64,000 nucleotides of DNA from Rhipicephalus microplus (Eukaryota; Arthropoda; Arachnida; Ixodida; Ixodidae): the NCBI RefSeq assembly GCF_043290135.1, contig NW_027464602.1:2170001-2234000 (forward strand). The letters run 5' to 3'. This document shows positions 30,974 to 42,299 of this stretch, in pieces. Under the pieces are notes generated by a model. That model was not told where the DNA came from and searched no databases. It saw nothing but the letters and a program-made list of their open reading frames with translations. Made by a program: the position numbers and the translations under genes. The stretch's first letter is position 1. Each line of letters opens with the position of its first letter.

Positions 30974-33900
30974 ACGGCCCCAAGGAGATCGGATAGTGAT
31001 GTGGCACTGGAACGCTAACGGCTACCGGTGCCGCAAGGCAGTACTTCAACAGCACCTGCGGTCGCTTGATCAGAAGGAGCTTCCCGACGTGATAGCGATC
31101 CAGGAAACACACGCTGAAGACCCCAAGATCACCTCGCTGCCGGGTTACCGAGCGTACGCCCGCCCGCCGAGCGCCCGCACCTGTGGGAAAGGCGCCGCGC
31201 AGGGCGTGTGCACGTTTGTGAGGAAAGGTATCACGAGCGTAGGCAAGGACGAAATCCTAAACTACAAAGACTCCGCCATCGAAGCCAACGTGACGGAAAT
31301 CATCATTGCGGGCAAGAAGGGAAGAGGCAAGAACAAGGCTTCGACCACGGTGTACATAGCAAATGTATATAGCAACCCACAGCACGGAAACCAAAGATTC
31401 AAGACCCTGTTGCACAAGATCCGCGACGCCGCCCACGGCTCTGGGGCCGCGGCGGTCGTCTGCGGGGACTTTAACGCACCGCACGAGGAACTAGGGTACA
31501 CTCGCACAACGGTGAAGGGAAAGAGATTACTGGAAGACGCCGAGGAAGCGAGCTTCGAGCTGCTCACCGACCCGGCACAACCAACGCGAATCGGAACGTC
31601 GACAGCCAGAGACACCACGCCCGATCTTTCGTTCGTGCATCTGCCGCGAGGCGGGACTGCGCGATGGAAGAACACGGGCTGGAATCTCGGAAGCGACCAC
31701 TACATCGTCGAAGTCACGATACCGCTCGCCCACGCTCGTGTGGTCGACGGAACGACCAAACGACGTCAGCTCCTCACCGATTGGCACAAGTTCAGGGAAG
31801 CCGATCTGGGCGAGGTGGACGACGTGGAGAGATGGTCGGCGAGCCTTGTCTCCGCCGCCAAGGACGCCACGACCGAAGTCGAGGTACCGGAGGAAGCCGA
31901 TCGGGTGGACCCGCGCCTCGCCCATCTCGTGGAGGCGAGGAGATCGCTACAACGAAGATGGAAAAGACAAAGGCACAACCGAACGCTGCGCAAACGCGTC
32001 GCGGCACTCGGGAAGGAAATCGAGCGCTACAGCCGCCAACTGTGTGCCCAGCAATGGTATGCCATGTGTAGCGAAGCGGATGGCCAACTCCATAGGGGAG
32101 GCACGTGGGCCCTCCTGCGCCACCTCATGGACGAGACCAAGAGTAAGGAACATCAACGACACCGCATGTCGCAGATCCTCCACGCCGCGGCCAACCAGCT
32201 AGGCGAAGCGGAGATGCACAAGCGGCTAAACAAGTACCTCCCGGCCACAAACCACGTGGAGCATCCGGAATACGACGGCGCGCCCAACCCGCTGCTCGAC
32301 CGCGAAATCGAGGAGTGGGAGGTGCGCCAGGCAACGAACGCCCTGAACTGTCGCTCAGCCGCGGGACCGGACAAAGTGACAAACAAGGCTCTGCGTAACA
32401 TCAGCGACGCTGCAGTCTCGGCCCTGACGAAGTACTTCAACGCCTGCTGGACGAGCGGAAGCCTTCCCAAGCAGTGGAAGACGGCCAAGACGATACTACT
32501 GCCCAAGCCCAACAAGCCGCCGGGAATAGAGGGCCTGCGCCCCATTTCGCTCACGTCCTGCGTGGGCAAGGTGTTGGAGCACGTCCTCAACAACCGGTGG
32601 CAGCGGTACTTGGAGGAGAATGGTCACTACAACGACTCCATGCTGGGATTCCGGTCTCGCCTGGGGACGCAAGACGCGATGTTGCTGCTGCAACGCGAGG
32701 TACTAGAGCCAGCCGGAGGCGTTCCGCAGAAAGACAACCGGGCCATTCTCGGCCTGGACCTGCAGAGCGCCTTCGATAAGGTGGAGCACTCGGCCATCCT
32801 TGCCTGCGTGGCAAAGCTCAACATGGGCAAGCGCACGTACGACTACGTAAGATCCTTCCTCACTCGTCGCACGGCGAGGCTAGAGGTGGGAGGCGAACGA
32901 CTCGAAGAGAGGGAGCTAGGAAGCGTCGGAACCCCACAAGGGTCCGTGATATCCCCGCTTCTATTCAACATCGTGATGATCGCCGTCGCCAAGAGCCTTG
33001 ACGCGCTCGGACCGAAGATCCGGTACTGCATCTATGCCGATGACGTCACGATATGGGCGACGGGCGGCAGTGACGGCGACATCGAGGCCGGACTGCAGGC
33101 AGCGATCGACGCCGTGGAGACCACGCTGAGAGACACGGGGCTGAAGTGCTCGCCACAGAAGTCCCAGTTATTGGTGCTCCCACCACCGGGAAGATGGAGA
33201 AAGCGGGCCGCGGAAGAAGCGGAACGCAACATAGTCGTCCGAGCCAGCGACGGCACGCCGGTCCCGCACGTCCAGAGCCTCCGAGTACTAGGCATGTACG
33301 TGGACGCCCACCGCACGAACGGGACGGCAGCCAACCACATAGTAACGAAGATCGGGATAGCGACGAGACTCGTCAAGAGGGTCACGTCGAGGTCCCGAGG
33401 AATCCGAGAAGCGAGCCTCCTGCGACTGCTGCAGGCCTTTGCAGTTAGCCACGCAGCATACGCGGGGGCCTTTCACAAGTGGACGGAAGCGGAGAGGAAG
33501 CGAATCGACGCGGCCATCCGCAAGGCGTATGCGGGTGCCATGGGCCTGCTCAACGGCACCAAGACGACGGCCTTGCTATCTCTGGGAGCGCACAACACGC
33601 TCTCGGAGATCGGCGAGGCCCAACGTACTGCTCAATTGACGCGCCTGGGCCGCACCGCGGTCGGCAGGCGGCTGCTGGAACGAGTGGGCCTGTCCTCCCC
33701 CGAGGAACAAGACCACGAAACGTCTCCACTCACGGAGTCAACCATGCGAAGACTGGTGGTGTATCCGCTGCCAAAGAACATGGGTCCCGGCGAAAGCGAG
33801 GGACGACGAGCGGCGCGAGCCAGGGCGCTGCTGCTGCAACATCAGAACGACGAGGGCGCCGTCTACGTGGACGTGGCCAAAGTCAAGAACAAGGACGCCT

Positions 33901-34703
33901 ACGTGGCGGCAACGGTCGCCGCAACGACGGGCAAGATCGTCACGTCATGCAGCGTGCGTACGCGGAGCGCGAGCCAGGCCGAGGAGATGGCGATAGCCTT
34001 GGCGGCGCGCTCCCCGGGCGTGCGGACAATACTCAGTGACAGCAAGACGGCCATCCGTAGCTTCTCGCGCGGAGCCGTGTGCGGGGCGGCTGCTAGGGCG
34101 TTGGCAAGCGACGAGTCCAAGTCGAGGCTGACGCTAAAATGGTTCCCGGCTCACATGGGTAGGGACCTGATACCAGGATCTCCGAACCGCAACGAGGAGG
34201 CGGATGCCGCGGCCCGTGGTCTCGCCACGTGCCGGACCGCGGCCGCGCCCGCCTCCGAAGACACGACGGCGACCGAAGAAGAAGGCGAGGAGCAGCTGCT
34301 CGATTACGGCGACATCCTCGCGTGGTACAGGGAGCAACGGCGTGGCTTCCCGCCTCCGCACAGGGATCTTACCCGGTGGGAGGCGGTGAGGTTGCGCCAG
34401 CTCCAAACCGAGACTGTGCTGACCCCATCGCTAGCGCGACACGTGTGCCCCGAACTCTACGTGAGTGAAATGTGCAGTGTGTGCGCGAGCGCGAGAGCCA
34501 CCCTGGCTCACATACTCTGGGGATGTGACGCAGACAGCGCGGACGGTCCGGTGTTACCGCCGCAAGTAGAACAGCGTGTGGGGTCTACGGACCCAGAAGA
34601 CCAGCGAAGGGCCGTCCGGCAGCTCGAGGTCGCACTGGCGCTGCAAAGGCGAAAGGGGGACACCCCCAGTAACCCGAGCGGCGACGGGGCACGAAGGCCT
34701 TGA
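30966..34703 (+). CDS. ORF2 of the I/R1-like element: APE, RT, RNase H, zinc finger
   Basis: The 1,245-residue protein begins at ATG 30,966, inside the ORF1 stop (ATGGATAG overlap), which suggests coupled translation. Apurinic-type endonuclease: HWNANGYRCRK, IQETHAEDP, CGDFNAPHEE (about residue 166) and SDHYIVEV (about 243). Reverse transcriptase: RPISLTSCVGKVLEHVL, LGLDLQSAFDKVEH (about 596), GTPQGSVISPLLFNI and catalytic YADD (about 690). RNase H: YVDVAKVK (about 967), AEEMAIALA, SDSKTAI and NEEADAAARG (about 1,076), covering the acidic catalytic positions. C-terminal finger C-x2-C-x8-H-x4-C (CSVC ... HILWGC). No internal stops are present. The protein nicks the target and copies the element RNA in place. 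Confidence 0.93.
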   Translation: MDRRPQGDRIVMWHWNANGYRCRKAVLQQHLRSLDQKELPDVIAIQETHAEDPKITSLPGYRAYARPPSARTCGKGAAQGVCTFVRKGITSVGKDEILNYKDSAIEANVTEIIIAGKKGRGKNKASTTVYIANVYSNPQHGNQRFKTLLHKIRDAAHGSGAAAVVCGDFNAPHEELGYTRTTVKGKRLLEDAEEASFELLTDPAQPTRIGTSTARDTTPDLSFVHLPRGGTARWKNTGWNLGSDHYIVEVTIPLAHARVVDGTTKRRQLLTDWHKFREADLGEVDDVERWSASLVSAAKDATTEVEVPEEADRVDPRLAHLVEARRSLQRRWKRQRHNRTLRKRVAALGKEIERYSRQLCAQQWYAMCSEADGQLHRGGTWALLRHLMDETKSKEHQRHRMSQILHAAANQLGEAEMHKRLNKYLPATNHVEHPEYDGAPNPLLDREIEEWEVRQATNALNCRSAAGPDKVTNKALRNISDAAVSALTKYFNACWTSGSLPKQWKTAKTILLPKPNKPPGIEGLRPISLTSCVGKVLEHVLNNRWQRYLEENGHYNDSMLGFRSRLGTQDAMLLLQREVLEPAGGVPQKDNRAILGLDLQSAFDKVEHSAILACVAKLNMGKRTYDYVRSFLTRRTARLEVGGERLEERELGSVGTPQGSVISPLLFNIVMIAVAKSLDALGPKIRYCIYADDVTIWATGGSDGDIEAGLQAAIDAVETTLRDTGLKCSPQKSQLLVLPPPGRWRKRAAEEAERNIVVRASDGTPVPHVQSLRVLGMYVDAHRTNGTAANHIVTKIGIATRLVKRVTSRSRGIREASLLRLLQAFAVSHAAYAGAFHKWTEAERKRIDAAIRKAYAGAMGLLNGTKTTALLSLGAHNTLSEIGEAQRTAQLTRLGRTAVGRRLLERVGLSSPEEQDHETSPLTESTMRRLVVYPLPKNMGPGESEGRRAARARALLLQHQNDEGAVYVDVAKVKNKDAYVAATVAATTGKIVTSCSVRTRSASQAEEMAIALAARSPGVRTILSDSKTAIRSFSRGAVCGAAARALASDESKSRLTLKWFPAHMGRDLIPGSPNRNEEADAAARGLATCRTAAAPASEDTTATEEEGEEQLLDYGDILAWYREQRRGFPPPHRDLTRWEAVRLRQLQTETVLTPSLARHVCPELYVSEMCSVCASARATLAHILWGCDADSADGPVLPPQVEQRVGSTDPEDQRRAVRQLEVALALQRRKGDTPSNPSGDGARRP

Positions 34704-34801
34704 GGTCTAGGCCCGCGTGACATTAGGACTTCTAGTGTAACGTGAGATAGGGTGAACCCCACGCCCTGCGCGGCCGGAGGGAATCCCGCATGCTGGAACC
34801 C

Positions 34802-34825
34802 AATAAAGTTTATTCTCTCTCTCTC
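34802..34825 (+). terminator. Polyadenylation signal and (TC)n tail of the I/R1-like element
   Basis: AATAAA (34,802-34,807) is followed by GTTTATT and then a run of TC dinucleotides directly joined to the target duplication TCAGAACATATC. The 3' end is therefore a microsatellite tail, not poly(A). The tail's TC matches the first two bases of the target, which could help the RNA anneal to the nicked site. Confidence 0.7.
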
Positions 34826-37800
34826 TCAGAACATATCTTCAAAGCTACAAGCGCAAAAAAGAAAAAGCGCCACACCACCTCCGGGTGGGCTCGAACCTCC
34901 AACCTTTCGGTTAACAGCCAATCGCGTTAGCCAATAGCGCCACAAAGACAGTCCTGCTCCACTCTCACCACCATCAGAACATATCTTCAAAGCTATCAGC
35001 ACAAAGAGAAAAAAGCGCCGCACCACCACCGGGTGGGCTCGAAACTCCAACCTTTCGGTTAACAGCCGATCGCGCTAGCCAATTGCGCCAGGGAGACAGT
35101 CCTGCTTCACTCTCACCACCATCAGAACATATCTTCAAAGCTATTAGCGCAAAGAAAAAAAGCGCCGCGCCACCTTCGGGTGGGCTCGAACCTCCAACCT
35201 TTCGGTTAACAGCCGATCGCGCTAACCCATTGCGCCACGGGGACAGTCTTGCTCCACTCTCACCACTATCAGAACATATCTACAAAGCTATCAGCGCAAA
35301 GAAAAAAAGCGCCGCACCACCACCGGGTGGGCTCGAACCTCCAACCTTTCGGTTAACAGCCGATTGTGCAAGCCAATTGCGCCACGGAGACAGTCCTGCT
35401 CCACTCTCACCACCATCAGAACATATCTTCAAAGCTATCAGCGTAAAGAAAAAAAGCACCGCACCACCACCGGGTGGGCTCGAACTTCCAGCCTTTCGGT
35501 TAACAGCCAATCGCGCTAGCCGATTGCGCCACGGAGACAGCCCTGCTTCACTCTCACCACCATCAGAACATATCTTCAAAGCTATCAGCACAAAGAAAAA
35601 AAAGCGCCACACCATCATCGGGTGGGCTCGAACCTCCAACCTTTCGGTTAACAGCCGATCGCGCAAGCCAATTGCGCCACGGAGACAGTCCTGCTCCACA
35701 CTCACCACCGTCAAAACATTTCTTCTGAGCTATCACCCCAAAGAAAAAAAAGCGCCGCACCACCACCGGGTGGGCTCGAACCTCCAACCTTTCAGTTAAC
35801 AGCCGATCGCGCTAGCCGATTGCGCCACGGAGACAGTCCTGGTCCACTCTCACCACCTTCAGAACATATCTTCAAAGCTACAAGCGCAAAGAAAAAAAAG
35901 CGCCGCACCACCACCGGGTGGGCTCGAACCTCCAACCTTTCGGTTAACAGCCGATCGCGCTAGCCAATTGCGCCACGGGAACAGTCTTGCTCCACTCTCA
36001 CCACCATCAGAACATATCTTCAAAGCTATCAGCGCACAGAAAAAAAAGCGCCGCACCACCACCGGGTGGGCTCGAACCTCCAACCTTTCGGTTAACAGCC
36101 GATCGAGCCAGCCAATTGCGCCAGGGAGACAGTCCTGCTCCACTCTCACCACCATCAGAACATATCTTCAAAGCTATCGGCCCAAAGAAAAAAAGCACCG
36201 CACCACCACCGGGTGGGCTGGAACCTCCAACCTTTCGGTTAACAGCCAATCGCGTTAGCCAATTGCGCCACGGAGACAGTCCTGCTCCACTCTCACCACC
36301 ATCAGAACATATCTTAAAGCTATCAGCACAAAGAGAAAAAAGCGCCGCACCACCACCGGGTGGGCTCGAAACTGCAACCTTTCGGTTAACAGCCGATCGG
36401 GCTAGCCAATTGCGCCATGGAGACAGTCCTGCTCCACTCTCACCACCATCAGAACATATCTTCAAAGCTATTACCACAAAGAAAAAAAAGCGCCGCAACA
36501 CCACCGGGTTGGCTCGAACCTCCAACCTTTCGGTTAACAGCCGATCGCGCTGGCCAATTGCGCCACGAAGACAGTCCTGCTGCACTCTCACCACCATCAG
36601 AACATATCTTCAAAGCTATTACCGCAAAGAAAAAAGCAACACACCACTCCCGAGAGGGCTCGAAATTCCAACCTTTCGGTTAACAGCCGATCGCGCTAGC
36701 GCATTGCGCCACGGAGACAGTCTTGCTCCACTCTCACCACCATCAGAACATATCTTCAAACTATCAGCGCAAAAAAGCGCAGCACCACCACCGGGTGGGC
36801 TCGAAATTCCAACCTTTTGGTTAACAGCCGATCGCGCTTGCCCATTGCGCCACGGGGACAGTCTTGCTCCACTCTCACCACCATCAGAACATATCATCAA
36901 AGCTATCAGCCCAAAGAAAAAAAAAGCGCCGCACCACCACCGGGTGGGCTCGAACCTTCAACCTTTCGGTTAAAAGCCGATCGCGCTAGCCAATGGCGCC
37001 ACGGGGACAGTCCTGCTCCACTCTCACCACCGTCAGAACATTTCTTCAGAGCTATCAGCCTAAAGAAAAAAAGCGCCGCACCACCACCGGGTGGGCTCGA
37101 ACCTACAACCTTTCGGTTAACAGCCGATCGCGCTAGCCAATTGCGCCACAGAGACAGTCGTGCTTCACTCTCACCACCGTCAGACCATTTCTTCAGAGCT
37201 ATCGCCCCAAAGAAAAAAAGCGCCGCACCACCACTGGGTGGGCTCGAACCTCCTCCCTTTCGGTTAAAAGTTGATCGCGCTAGCCAATTGCGCCACGGAG
37301 ACAGTCCTGCTGCACTCTCACCACCGTCAGAACATTTCTTCAGAGCTATCAGCCCAAAGAAGAAAAAGCGCCGCACCACCACCGGGTGGGCTCGAAACTC
37401 CAACCTTTCGGTTATCAGCCGATCGCGCTAGCCAATTGCGCCACGGAGACAGTCTTGCTCCACTCTCACCACCATCAGAACATATCTTCAAAGCTATTAG
37501 CGCAAAGAAAAAAAGTGCCGCACCACCACCGGGTAGGCTCGAAACTCCAACCTTTCGGTTAACAGCCGATCGCGCTAGCCAATTGCGCCATGGAGACAGT
37601 CCTGCTCCACTCTCACCACCATCAGAACATATCTTCAAAGTTATTACCACAAAGAAAAAAGCAACACACCACTCCTGGGCGGGCTCGAACCTCCAACCTT
37701 TTGGTTAACAGCCGATCGCGCAAGCCAATTGCGCCACGGAGACAGTCCTGCTCCACTCTCACCACCATCAGAACATATCTTCAAAGCTATTGGCGCAAAG

Positions 37801-37964
37801 AAAAAAAGCGCCGCGCCACCACCGGGTGGGCTCGAACCTCCAACCTTTCGGTTAACAGCCGATCGCGCTAACCCAATGCGCCACTGGGACAGTCTTGCTC
37901 CACTCTCACCACCATCAGAACATATCTTCAAAGCTATCAGCGCAAAGAAAAAAAAGCGCCGCAC

Positions 37965-38038
37965 CACCACCGGGTGGGCTCGAACCTCCAACCTTTCGGT
38001 TAACAGCCGATCGCGCTAGCCAATTGCGCCACGGAGAC
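37965..38038 (-). tRNA. tRNA-Asn(GUU)-like unit, majority type (representative)
   Basis: On the minus strand from 38,038: acceptor GTCTCCG, D stem GCGC/GCGC, D loop AATTGGCTA, anticodon stem ATCGG/CCGAA with loop CTGTTAA (anticodon GTT at 38,004-38,002), T stem GGAGG/CCACC with loop TTCGAGC, acceptor CGGTGGT and discriminator G. It departs from normal tRNA-Asn by A-A at 27-43, A-A in the T stem, U-U at 4-69 and two G-U pairs at the acceptor end. The A box (TGGCGCAATTGG) and B box (GGTTCGAGCCC) are intact. Nine bases after the 3' end comes a T8 run (37,948-37,955 on plus). It looks transcribable by Pol III but poorly suited to be a working tRNA. Confidence 0.65.
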
Positions 38039-39540
38039 AGTCTTGCTCCTCTCTCAACACCATCAGAACATATCTTCAAAGCTACAAGCGCAAAGAAAAA
38101 AAAGCGCCGCACCACCACCGGGTGGGCTCGAACCTCCAACCTTTCGGTTAACAGCCAATCGCGTTAGCCAATTGCGCCACAGAGACAGTCCTGCTCCACT
38201 CTTACCACCATCAGAACATATCTTCAAAGCTATCAGCACAAAGAGAAAAAAGCGCCGCACCACCACCGGGTGGGCTCGAAACTCCAACCTTTCGGTTAAC
38301 AGCCGATCGCGCTAGCCAATTGCGCCATGGAGACAGTCCTGCTCCACTCTCACCACCGTCAGAACATATCTTCAAAGCTATTACCACAAAGAAAAAAGCA
38401 ACACACCACTCCTGGGAGGGCTCGAAACTCCAACCTTTCGGTTAACAGCTGATCGCGCTAGCCCATTGCGCCACGGAGACAGCCTTGCTCCAATCTCAAC
38501 ACCTACAGAACATATCTTCAAAGCTATTAGCGCAAAGAAAAAAAGCGCCGCACCACCACCGGGTGGGCTCGAACATCCAACCTTTCGGTTAACAGCCGAT
38601 CGCGCTAGCCAATTGCGCCACGGAGACAGTCCTGCTCCACTCTCACCACCATCAGAACATATCTTCAAAGCTATTAGTGCAAAGAAAAAAGCAGCACACC
38701 ACTCCCGGGAGGGCTCGAAACTCCAACCTTTCGGTTAACAGCCGATGGCGCTAGCCCATTGCGCCACGGGGACAGTCTTGCTCCACTCTCACCACCATCA
38801 GTACATATCTTCAAAGCTATCAACACAAAGAAAAAAAAACGCCGCGCCACCACCGGGTGGGCTCGAACCTCCAACCTTTCGGTTAACAGCCGATCGCGCA
38901 AGGCAATTGCGCCACGGAGACAGTCCTGCTCCACTCTCACCACCATCAGAACATATCTTCAAAGCTATCGGCCCAAAGAAAAAAAAGCACCGCACCACCA
39001 CCGGGTGGGCTCGAACCTCCAACCTTTTGGTTAACAGCCGATCGCGCTAGCCAATTGCGCCACAGGGACAGTCTTACTCCGCCCTCACCACCATCAGAAC
39101 ATATCTTCAAAGCTATCAGCGCAAAGAAAAAAAAGCGCCGCACCACCACCGGGTGTGCTCGAACCTCCAACCTTTCGGTTAACAGCCGATCGCGCTAGCC
39201 AATTGCGCCAGGGAGACAGTCCTGCTCCACTCTCACCGCCATCAGAACATATCTTCAAAGCTATCAGCCCAAAGAAAAAAAAGCACCGCACCACCACCGG
39301 GTGGGCTCGAACCTCCAACCTTTCGTTTAACAGCCAATCGCGCTAGCCAATTGCGCCACGGAGACAGTCCTGCTCCACTCTCACCACCATCAGAACATAT
39401 CTTCAAAGCTATCAGCACAAAGACAAAAAAGGGCCGCACCACCACCGGGTAGGCTCGAAACTCCAACCTTTCGGTTAACAGCCGATCGCGCTAGCCAATT
39501 GCGCCATGGAGACAGTCCTGCTCCACTCTCACCACCATCA

Positions 39541-39560
39541 GAACATATCTTCAAAGCTAT
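39541..39560. other. Empty-site paralogue of the Ty3 insertion
   Basis: The units around 39,360-39,700 share private variants with those flanking the Ty3 element (a TTTCGTTTAAC unit, then a GGGTAGGCTCGAAAC unit, then a TTACCACAAAG unit with CACTCCTGGGAGGG). Here AGAACATAT runs straight into CTTCAAAG. The Ty3 insertion point corresponds to 39,548/39,549. Further copies of this arrangement lie near 42,040 and 53,080. Confidence 0.75.
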
Positions 39561-42299
39561 TACCACAAAGAAAAAAGCAACACACCACTCCTGGGAGGGC
39601 TCGAACCTCCAACCTTTTGGTTAACAGCCGATCGCGCAAGCCAATTGCGCCACGGAGACAGTCCTGCTCCACTCTCACCACCATCAGAACATATCTTCAA
39701 AGCTATTAGTGCAAAGAAAAAAAGCGCCGCGCCACCACAGGGTGGGCTCGAACCTCCAACCTTTCGGTTAACAGCCGATCGCGCTAACCCAATGCGCCAT
39801 GGGGACAGTCTTGCTCTACTCTCACCACCATCATAACATATCTTCAAAGCTATCAGCGCAAAGAAAAAAAAGCGCCGCACCACCACCGGGTGGGCTCGAA
39901 CCTCCAACCTTTCGGTTAACAGCCGATCGCGCTAGCCAATTGCGCCACGGAGACAGTCTTGCTCCACTCTCAACACCATCAGAACATATCTTCAAAGCTA
40001 TCAGCACAAAGAAAAAAAACGCCGCACCACCACCGGGTTGGCTCGAACCTCCAACCTTTCGGTTAACAGCCGATCGCGCAAGCCAATTGCGCCACGGAGA
40101 CAGTCCTGCTCCACTCTCACCACCATCAGAACATGTCTTCAAAGCTATCAGCACAAAGAGAAAAAAGCGCCGCACCACCACCGGGTGGGCTCGAAACTCC
40201 AACCTTTCGGTTAACAGCCGATCGCGCTAGCCAATTGCGCCATGGAGACAGTCCTGCTCCACTCTCACCACCATCAGATCATATCTTCAAAGCTATTACC
40301 ACAAAGAAAAAAGCAACACACCACTCCTGGGAGGGATCGAAACTCCAACCTTTCAGTTAACAGCTGATCGCGCTAGCCCATTGCGCCACGGAGACAGCCT
40401 TGCTCCAATCTCAACACCATCAGAACATATCTTCAAAGCTATTAGCGCAAAGAAAAAAAGCGCCGCACCACCACCGGATGGGCTCGAACATCCAACCTTT
40501 CGGTTAACAGCCGATCGCGCTAGCCAATTGCGCCACGGAGACAGTCCTGCTCCACTCTCACCACCATCAGAACATATCTTCAAAGCTATCAGAACAAAGA
40601 AACAAAAGCGCCACGCCATCATCGGGTGGGCTCGAACCTCCAACCTTTCGGTTAACAACCGATCGCGCAAGCCAATTACACCACGGAGACAGTCCTGCTC
40701 CACACTCACCACCGTCAAAACATTTCTTCAGAGCTATCACCCCAAAGAAAAAAGAGCACCGCACCACCACCGGGTAGGCTCGAAACTCCAACCTTTCGGT
40801 TAACAGCCGATCGCGCTAGCCAATTGCGCCATGGAGACAGTCCTGCTCCACTCTCACCACCATCAGAACATATCTTCAAAGCCATCAGCCCAAAGAAAAA
40901 AAGCACCGCACCACCACCGGGTGGGCTCGAACCTCCAACCTTTCGGTTAACAGCCAATCGCGCTAGCCACTTGCGCCACGGAGACAGTCCTGCTCCACTC
41001 TCACCACCATCAGAACATATCTTCAAAGCTATTAGCGCAAAGAAAAAAGCGCCGCGCCACCACCGGGTGGGCTCGAACCTCCAACCTTTCGGTTAACAGC
41101 CGATCGCGCTAGCCTATTGCCCCACGGAGACAGTCGTGCTCCACTCTCACCACCGTCAGAACATTTCTTCAGAGCTATCACCCCAAAGAAAAAAAAGAGC
41201 CGCAGCACCACCGGGTGGGCTCGAACCTCCAACCTTTCGGTTAACAGCCGATCGCGCTAGCCAATTGCGCCACGAAGACAGTCCTGCTGCACTCTCACCA
41301 CCATCAGAACATATCTTCAAACTATCAGCGCAAAAAAAAGTGCCGCACCACCACCGGGTGGGCTCGAAACTCCAACCTTTTGGTTAACAGCCGATCGCGC
41401 TAGCCAATTGCGCCACAGAGACAGTCTTGCTCCACTTTCAACACCATCAGAACATATGTTCAAAGCTACAAGCGCAAAGAAAAAAAAGCGCCACACCACC
41501 ACCGGGTGGGCTCGAACCTCCAACCTTTCGGTTAACAGCCGATCGCGCTAGCCAATTGCGCCACAGGGACAGTCTTGCTCCACCCTCACCACCATCAGAA
41601 CATATCTTCAAAGCTATCAGCGCAAAGAAAAAAAAGCGCCGCACCACCACCGGGTGTGCTCGAACCTCCAACCTTTCGGTTAACAGCCGATCGCGCTAGC
41701 CAATTGCGCCAGGGAGACAGTCCTCCTCCACTCTCACCGCCATCAGAACATATCTTCAAAGCTATCAGCCCAAAGAAAAAAAAGCACCGCACCACCACCG
41801 GGTGGGCTCGAACCTCTAACCTTTCGTTTAACAGCCAATCGCGCTAGCCAATTGCGCCAAGGAGACAGTCCTGCTCCACTCTCAACACCATCAGAACATA
41901 TCTTCAAAGCTATCAGCACAAAGACAAAAAAGCGCCGCACCACCACCGGGTAGGCTCGAAACTCCAACCTTTCGGTTAACAGCCGATCGCGCTAGCCAAT
42001 TGCGCCATGGAGACAGTCCTGCTCTACTCTCACCACCATCAGAACATATCTTCAAAGCTATTACCACAAAGAAAAAAGCAACACACCACTCCTGGGAGGG
42101 CTCGAACCTCCAACCTTTTGGTTAACAGCCGATCGCGCAAGCCAATTGCGCCACGGAGACAGTCCTGCTCCACTCTCACCACCATCAGAACATATCTTCA
42201 AAGCTATTAGCGCAAAGAAAAAAAGCGCCGCGCCACCACCGGGTGGGCTCGAACCTCCAACCTTTCGGTTAACAGCCGATCGCGCTAACCCAATGCGCC

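Larger units (their letters stand above)
30214..34837 (+). mobile_element. APE-type non-LTR retrotransposon with RNase H (I/R1-like group)
   Basis: The 12-base target duplication TCAGAACATATC lies at 30,214-30,225 and 34,826-34,837, with the element at 30,226-34,825. Order: GC-rich 5' leader with a strong stem-loop, ORF1, ORF2 (endonuclease, reverse transcriptase, RNase H, zinc finger), AATAAA, then a TC dinucleotide tail instead of poly(A). RNase H in ORF2 places it with the I/R1/LOA-type groups; the exact clade was not determined. Uninterrupted paralogues of the target are at 43,364-43,375 and 46,749-46,760. Both frames are open, so it may be active. Confidence 0.93.
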
